Assembly (NCBI RefSeq): GCF_910592395.1
Contig: NC_088313.1
Coordinates: forward strand, 560,501 to 624,500
Length of the DNA stretch: 64,000 bases
Reading direction: 5' to 3'
DNA from: Lineus longissimus
Taxonomy: Eukaryota; Nemertea; Pilidiophora; Heteronemertea; Lineidae
Part shown: piece by piece, positions 62,601-64,000 of the stretch
Layout: each line of letters begins with the position of its first letter
How positions within the stretch are numbered: position 1 is the stretch's first letter
Translations under genes and position numbers: made by a program
The notes under the pieces: generated by a model
What the model was told of the DNA's origin: nothing
The model's database searches: none
The model's input: the letters and a program-made list of their open reading frames with translations, nothing else

Positions 62601-63327
62601 TTGTTGTTGTATGCGTCAGATCTGACTATTTCTGTATTACATTTCTGTATTGATTTTGTCCATGAATCTTTTCGTCTATAATTCAGTTTGTGAGTTTCAA
62701 AGTCTTAAATTCGGAATGTTAAAAGATATAAATTTATTTGAGAATGACAGAATTTGGTCTGTTGTCATTAATGATGCATGACTTTCTTTCTTCAAATGTG
62801 TTTATTTTTGATGATCTATAAATTGCATGTTACCTCGCCCAATATAGTAATTTGTTAATTTCCAGTTTTATGATAACTGAGACATTTTTTCTTTTTCAAA
62901 CTTTGTTATTGTAAAGCTTGGTAGACTGTATACTTTTGTGGTGTTATACATTATCGTCCTTTTATTTTTCGTCAAATTCAGTTTGTGTGATCTTTGCTAT
63001 AGCCTATGTAAGAACTGCAGTGATGTTATAGTATAGAGTTCATATTCATATATAGTATGAATTGTAACATCAATTTGACAATATTCGTTATGGTTCAATG
63101 TTGATGAACAAATTAAGTGATTATCTTTTTCTTTTAAAGTTTCTCAAAATAATTTCCTTTCAATGTTTTTCTTTGTGAACTCAGGTGTGGAAGAAGATGA
63201 AGAATATGAAGATGTTGGCGGTGAAGCTGAGGCTGGCGATGGTGGCATCGGCCCGTCGGGCAAAAAGCTGAGGAAAGCCAGGCGCAAGTCAAGGAAATCA
63301 CTCTCGACAAAACCACAAGATTTCCAG
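22726..63327 (+). CDS. ferlin family protein, N-terminal part with alternative C2A exons; continues beyond the window
   Basis: Exons: three alternative first exons 1a 22726-22819, 1b 24374-24470, 1c 25205-25298; exon 2 25448-25503; mutually exclusive 3a 29425-29516 or 3b 29570-29661; exon 4 47641-47743; exon 5 53828-53915; optional microexon 62554-62571; exon 7 63185-63327. All phases match. The product is a C2A domain (LIVNVISASNLPN, DELNPVWNE, FDLK, VKDKETLG, LLGTANVPL), then an acidic and basic linker ending KPQDFQ, the hallmark preceding C2B in dysferlin and myoferlin. Ferlins are tail-anchored multi-C2 proteins for calcium-triggered membrane fusion and repair. C2B onward lies to the right. 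It resembles dysferlin/myoferlin more than otoferlin, but the orthology group cannot be decided from this part. A kinase gene is nested in intron 5. Confidence 0.9.
22905..23585. repeat. interspersed repeat in inverted and direct copies between ferlin exons 1a and 1b
   Basis: A sequence built from CCTCTCTANTAAGGACA motifs appears in one orientation at about 22905-23065 and in the opposite orientation at about 23135-23345 and 23425-23585, so the first pair can fold back. A linked segment, GGATGGGTTAGTCCAGAAAG, occurs at about 23375 and 24650 and inverted at about 23090. It is non-coding; open frames across it are by-products of the repeat. Confidence 0.75.
23655..23730 (+). repeat. short tandem repeat, about 17-18 bp unit
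   Basis: Four to five copies of AGGTGACCCCTAATAGG-like units with small changes between copies. It lies in the intron between ferlin exons 1a and 1b. Confidence 0.7.
24374..24470 (+). CDS. ferlin alternative first exon 1b, loop-1 acidic residues lost
   Basis: ATG at 24374, 32 codons plus one base, then GTAAGT. It encodes MALIVNVISASNLPN, then VGVGLCKSHPF and MIIDFM. Compared with 1a and 1c the SDP motif is SHP, the upstream acidic residue is gone, and the loop is one residue longer. The frame, start and donor are intact and joining exon 2 gives an Asp codon. This suggests a functional exon whose C2A cannot bind calcium through loop 1. A decaying duplicate is the alternative. Confidence 0.75.
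25205..25298 (+). CDS. ferlin alternative first exon 1c
   Basis: ATG at 25205, 31 codons plus one base, then GTAAG. It encodes MTLIVNVISGSNLPN, then LETFGFSDPF and CIVDFM. The loop-1 E and SDP aspartate are kept as in 1a. Only 149 bp separate it from exon 2. The upstream GGATGGATTAACAAA block matches that of 1a. Confidence 0.85.
25448..25503 (+). CDS. ferlin exon 2 (shared)
   Basis: Encodes EKKETKVIDDELNPVWNE, the conserved C2 strand 3 and NPVWNE motif. It enters in phase 1 and leaves in phase 0. It is the common splice target of all three first exons. Confidence 0.9.
25504..29424 (+). other. ferlin intron 2
   Basis: No exon, gene or transposon was recognised apart from the minisatellite at 27687-27998. 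The sequence is AT-rich, and its open frames are short and without motifs. Confidence 0.6.
27687..27998 (+). repeat. minisatellite, units of 23-24 and 31 bp
   Basis: About eleven tandem copies of CTATCAACACCAACTCATAC with a variable CCC/CATACCCCA tail; unit starts include 27708, 27731, 27762, 27793 and 27817. Open frames through it are low-complexity artefacts. Confidence 0.9.
29425..29516 (+). CDS. ferlin mutually exclusive exon 3a
   Basis: A 92-nt exon between a TTTCAG acceptor and a GTAAGT donor. It encodes KLEFDLKTKPLSPRDKLVVH then VKDKETLGPN, i.e. C2A strands 4-6 and calcium loop 3 (the D-x-E of KDKE). It starts in phase 0 and ends in phase 2. Confidence 0.88.
29570..29661 (+). CDS. ferlin mutually exclusive exon 3b
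   Basis: Also exactly 92 nt, with a TTCCAG acceptor and GTATGA donor. It encodes KLEFDLKGKALSGRDKLALS then VKDKETIGKN. It aligns with 3a without gaps and differs mostly at the TKPLSP/GKALSG and VVH/ALS positions. Using both exons would add 184 nt and shift the frame; the 53-nt intron between them is also very short. Loop-3 acidic residues are kept. Confidence 0.88.
34052..34222. mobile_element. MITE with about 36-bp inverted ends and 5-bp target duplication
   Basis: The left arm, GCCGAAGTTACATAGACCTC continuing to about 34087, is exactly inverted at about 34187-34222. An inner inverted pair (CATTCCTCGGTGAATGCACG and its complement) completes a near-perfect hairpin. The direct repeat CTTAT flanks it at 34047-34051 and 34223-34227. 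It is 171 bp and non-coding. Confidence 0.8.
34610..35730. repeat. interspersed repeat with three imperfect internal units and hairpin ends
   Basis: Three diverged units of about 300 bp share TTTGACCTCTGTGACCTTGA, a GGCCCCCTGGTGGCCAAA-type segment and AGAAACGTGCC. The left end is a small hairpin (AATGGCCAGGGCCATT) and the right end is a perfect hairpin, AGCTCACCTCTGCTAAGAGG to 35726, preceded by an ACG microsatellite near 35640. No transposase is visible, so a non-autonomous element is likely. Sequence at about 55365 (TTTTTAGCTCAGCTGG) may be an end of a related copy. Confidence 0.7.
38568..39220 (-). mobile_element. piggyBac-derived non-autonomous element, TTAA target duplication
   Basis: TTAA flanks both sides (38564-38567 and 39221-39224). 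The ends CCCTTTCACTGCCGG (38568-38582) and CCGGCAGTGAAAGGG (39206-39220) are perfect 15-bp inverted repeats. A 33-bp subterminal segment, TGTCGCAGAAGTGCGCCTCC onward, is repeated inside the right end (about 39145 and 39187). TTAA plus CCC-type ends is diagnostic of piggyBac. Only the start of a transposase-like frame remains, so it is not self-mobile. Confidence 0.9.
38757..38987 (-). pseudogene. truncated piggyBac transposase N-terminus
   Basis: A 76-codon frame starting MTKKLTVSEVLDELD, followed by an acidic run (SGEEFVDDDDLDPDFDVND), typical of the N-terminus of piggyBac transposases, which often open with D/E/S-rich sequence. The DDD catalytic core is absent and the frame runs into unrelated sequence. 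Identification rests mainly on its position just inside the piggyBac ends. Confidence 0.6.
40077..40172 (+). repeat. short tandem repeat, GTTGTCAAGGCAAC units
   Basis: Four to five copies of a 21-22 bp unit with core TTGTCAAGGCAAC, two of them joined by CCCGCTTG. The core is partly self-complementary (GTTG...CAAC). Confidence 0.7.
42118..43165. repeat. tandem duplication of about 540 bp containing tRNA-derived SINE-like sequence
   Basis: 42118-42595 and 42655-43165 align over most of their length with moderate divergence; the second copy has gained a 20-bp repeat. Each copy has, on the minus strand, a tRNA-like head (GGTCTAGTGGTAGAG A-box and GGTTCAAACCC B-box, about 42235-42308 and 42763-42832), followed by an A/T-rich tail and a short hairpin, GGGAGAAGTTAA with its complement. 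The head resembles a tRNA-derived SINE rather than a working tRNA. Confidence 0.65.
42963..43053 (+). repeat. 20-bp tandem repeat
   Basis: Five units of GCAATCTTAGTTGCTTTATG with single-base variants, expanded within the second copy of the larger duplication; the first copy has only one unit near 42447. Confidence 0.75.
43205..43292 (+). repeat. 37-bp direct duplication
   Basis: CAGTGGACAACTGCAAGC through TTTCTCTGAAGACA is present twice in tandem with one or two differences. Confidence 0.65.
44969..45226 (-). repeat. 41-bp minisatellite
   Basis: Six full units and a partial one with start CCTCTCTGAGCATTCCTGCC, spaced 41 bp (44969, 45010 and onward). Because 41 is not a multiple of three and the unit has no stop on the minus strand, all three minus frames stay open and give the same repeated peptide, a sign that these frames are not coding. 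Confidence 0.9.
47641..47743 (+). CDS. ferlin exon 4 (shared)
   Basis: Begins with the base that completes the last codon of 3a (Lys) or 3b (Arg), then LLGTANVPLKDLLKG and VNLMDASDKPNT. This is the end of the C2A fold (strands 7-8). The acceptor is TTCCAG and the donor GTACGT. Confidence 0.9.
47744..53827 (+). other. ferlin intron 4
   Basis: No gene, transposon or structured repeat was recognised apart from a C-homopolymer at about 52662-52681. Open frames are short and motif-free. Confidence 0.6.
53828..53915 (+). CDS. ferlin exon 5
   Basis: Encodes GTVNLQITYNAPSN, the last C2A strand, and the start of a Ser/Ala/Gly linker. It ends in phase 1 with a GTAAGA donor. The corresponding boundary in dysferlin and myoferlin also lies just after the C2A domain. 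Confidence 0.88.
54637..54642 (-). terminator. candidate poly(A) signal of the nested kinase gene
   Basis: AATAAA on the minus strand, about 380 nt past the tentative stop at 55021-55023. It fits a 3' UTR running from 55020 to about 54615. Confidence 0.4.
55021..58536 (-). CDS. ethanolamine/choline kinase family protein, nested gene, 8 exons
   Basis: Exons in transcript order: 58536-58420, 58123-57852, 57588-57427, 56958-56816, 56608-56522, 56193-56033, 55790-55705, and a tentative last exon 55057-55021. With it the CDS is 1065 nt (354 aa), a normal length for the family. The N-terminus aligns with ethanolamine kinases (LRPAWKRDDIKFK, then TQGYVN where TDGITN is usual). Brenner's motif is CQGDANPTN (exon 4) and the second metal site is CDFECAGIN (exon 5). 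The catalytic Asp, the Asn four residues after it and the D-x-E are kept, but the usual His-Asn before the Asp is Gln-Gly. The family phosphorylates ethanolamine or choline, the first step of the Kennedy pathway, in the cytosol. Activity may be altered. It lies antisense inside ferlin intron 5. The C-terminal exon is weakly supported; the other seven are consistent in phase. Confidence 0.83.
62554..62571 (+). CDS. putative 18-nt ferlin microexon
   Basis: GAGAGATGGTTAGGCACA lies between a CTTCAG acceptor and the strong donor GTAAGTATG. Entered in phase 1 it adds GEMVRHS across the junctions and returns to phase 1, so it can be included or skipped without breaking the frame. Vertebrate dysferlin also has small alternative exons in this linker. 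It rests on splice signals and frame only. Confidence 0.45.
62572..63184 (+). other. ferlin intron 6
   Basis: AT-rich sequence with no recognisable content. Confidence 0.5.
63185..63327 (+). CDS. ferlin exon 7, linker to C2B
   Basis: Encodes an acidic stretch (VEEDEEYEDVGGEAEAGDGG), then a basic one (KKLRKARRKSRKSLS) and KPQDFQ at the donor. KPQDFQ is shared with dysferlin and myoferlin immediately before the C2B domain, which fixes the gene's identity and shows that C2B begins in the next exon, right of the window. Confidence 0.92.
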
Positions 63328-63660
63328 GTAAATTTTCTCAGTGTCTGATATTTTCTGGTAAAATTTGTTGTTGTGCTTTTTTGTTCCATGCTGTATACAG
63401 AATCTAACCTCTGACCTTGTTGCATTGTATCTAAGGTTGAGTGGTGTCAGTATATCCTACAGTACTGAAAATGGCTGACAGTACACAGTGATATAAACAG
63501 AGGTTATAATTGTACCATCCTACCTTATACTGCATTGTATAAGTCTGTCTCAATTGGGAAGATTCAATTTTTTGGTAAAACACTGTATAAACAGACATCA
63601 CACCACTTGGGCATATGTCATGCTGTATCGATTGGAAAGATTCCTGTTGGTTTCTTTTGT

Positions 63661-64000
63661 CTCACAGGACACCTCTGGTCTTGTTATATCAAGCTGAAGT
63701 TGTCTCACAGGACACCTCTGGTCTTGTTATATCAAGCTGAAGTTGTCTCACAGGACACCTCTGGTCTTGTTATATCAAGCTGAAGTTGTCTCACAGGACA
63801 CCTCTGGTTTTGTTATATCAAGCTGAAGTTGTCTCACAGGACACCTCTGGTCTTGTTATATCAAGCTGAAGTTGTCTCACAGGACACCTCTGGTCTTGTT
63901 ATATCAAGCTGAAGTTGTCTCACAGGACACCTCTGGTCTTGTTATATCAAGCTGAAGTTGTCTCACAGGACACCTCTGGCTTTGTTATATCAAGCTGAAG
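63661..64000 (+). repeat. 43-bp minisatellite running off the window edge
   Basis: Eight near-identical units starting CTCACAGGACACCTCTGGTC at 63661, 63704, 63747 and so on every 43 bp; the last is cut by the window end. It lies in the ferlin intron after exon 7. A diverged precursor (AAGATTC...GTATCGATTGG) is not part of it. Confidence 0.9.

Noticed and set aside
1-64000. CRISPR arrays, operons or bacterial-type systems
   Set aside because: The window is spliced animal DNA; the regular repeats are minisatellites without spacers, and no prokaryotic genes are present.

Overview
The window is nuclear DNA from an animal. Genes are split into many short exons with GT..AG introns, the intergenic and intronic DNA is AT-rich and full of palindromic MITE-like elements and tandem repeats, and every recognisable protein has animal relatives. 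One gene is a glycerophosphocholine acyltransferase of the fungal/plant GPC1 type, which vertebrates lack. Together with about 160-bp tandem units resembling bivalve 'pearl' elements, this suggests a marine invertebrate, probably lophotrochozoan. The species cannot be fixed from the sequence.

Layout. (1) 1-305: possible last exon and poly(A) signal of a plus-strand gene entering from the left. (2) 2590-5731, minus strand: eight-exon glycerophosphocholine acyltransferase gene (about 395 aa). (3) 5732-6977: divergent intergenic promoter region carrying a 322-bp palindromic insertion and an E-box. (4) 6978-20592, plus strand: complete EIF3A, 21 exons, 1217 codons plus stop. Its introns carry a MITE with a 9-bp target duplication and two recently homogenised repeat families, 159 bp and 180 bp. 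(5) 22726 to the right edge, plus strand: 5' part of a ferlin gene, covering the C2A domain and the linker up to the conserved KPQDFQ motif. (6) 58536 to about 54637, minus strand: an ethanolamine/choline kinase family gene nested in ferlin intron 5.

The most interesting system is the ferlin 5' end. It has three tandem alternative first exons, each with its own ATG, the same phase-1 splice donor and a conserved upstream motif. It also has a single shared exon 2 and a pair of 92-nt exons 3a/3b that must be mutually exclusive, because using both breaks the frame and the intron between them is only 53 nt. Exon 1 encodes calcium-binding loop 1 of the C2A domain and exon 3 encodes loop 3, so six C2A versions can be made. 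One first exon (1b) has lost every acidic residue in loop 1. An optional 18-nt microexon would double the count. Vertebrate dysferlin uses two alternative first exons for C2A; a three-by-two arrangement appears new to me, but I could not search for it.

The two lipid genes (glycerophosphocholine acyltransferase and ethanolamine kinase-like) act in neighbouring phospholipid-headgroup pathways, but nothing in the sequence links them functionally. The 18-kb ferlin intron 3 holds a piggyBac-derived element, a MITE with a 5-bp target duplication, a large interspersed repeat, a tandem duplication containing tRNA-like SINE sequence, and minisatellites.
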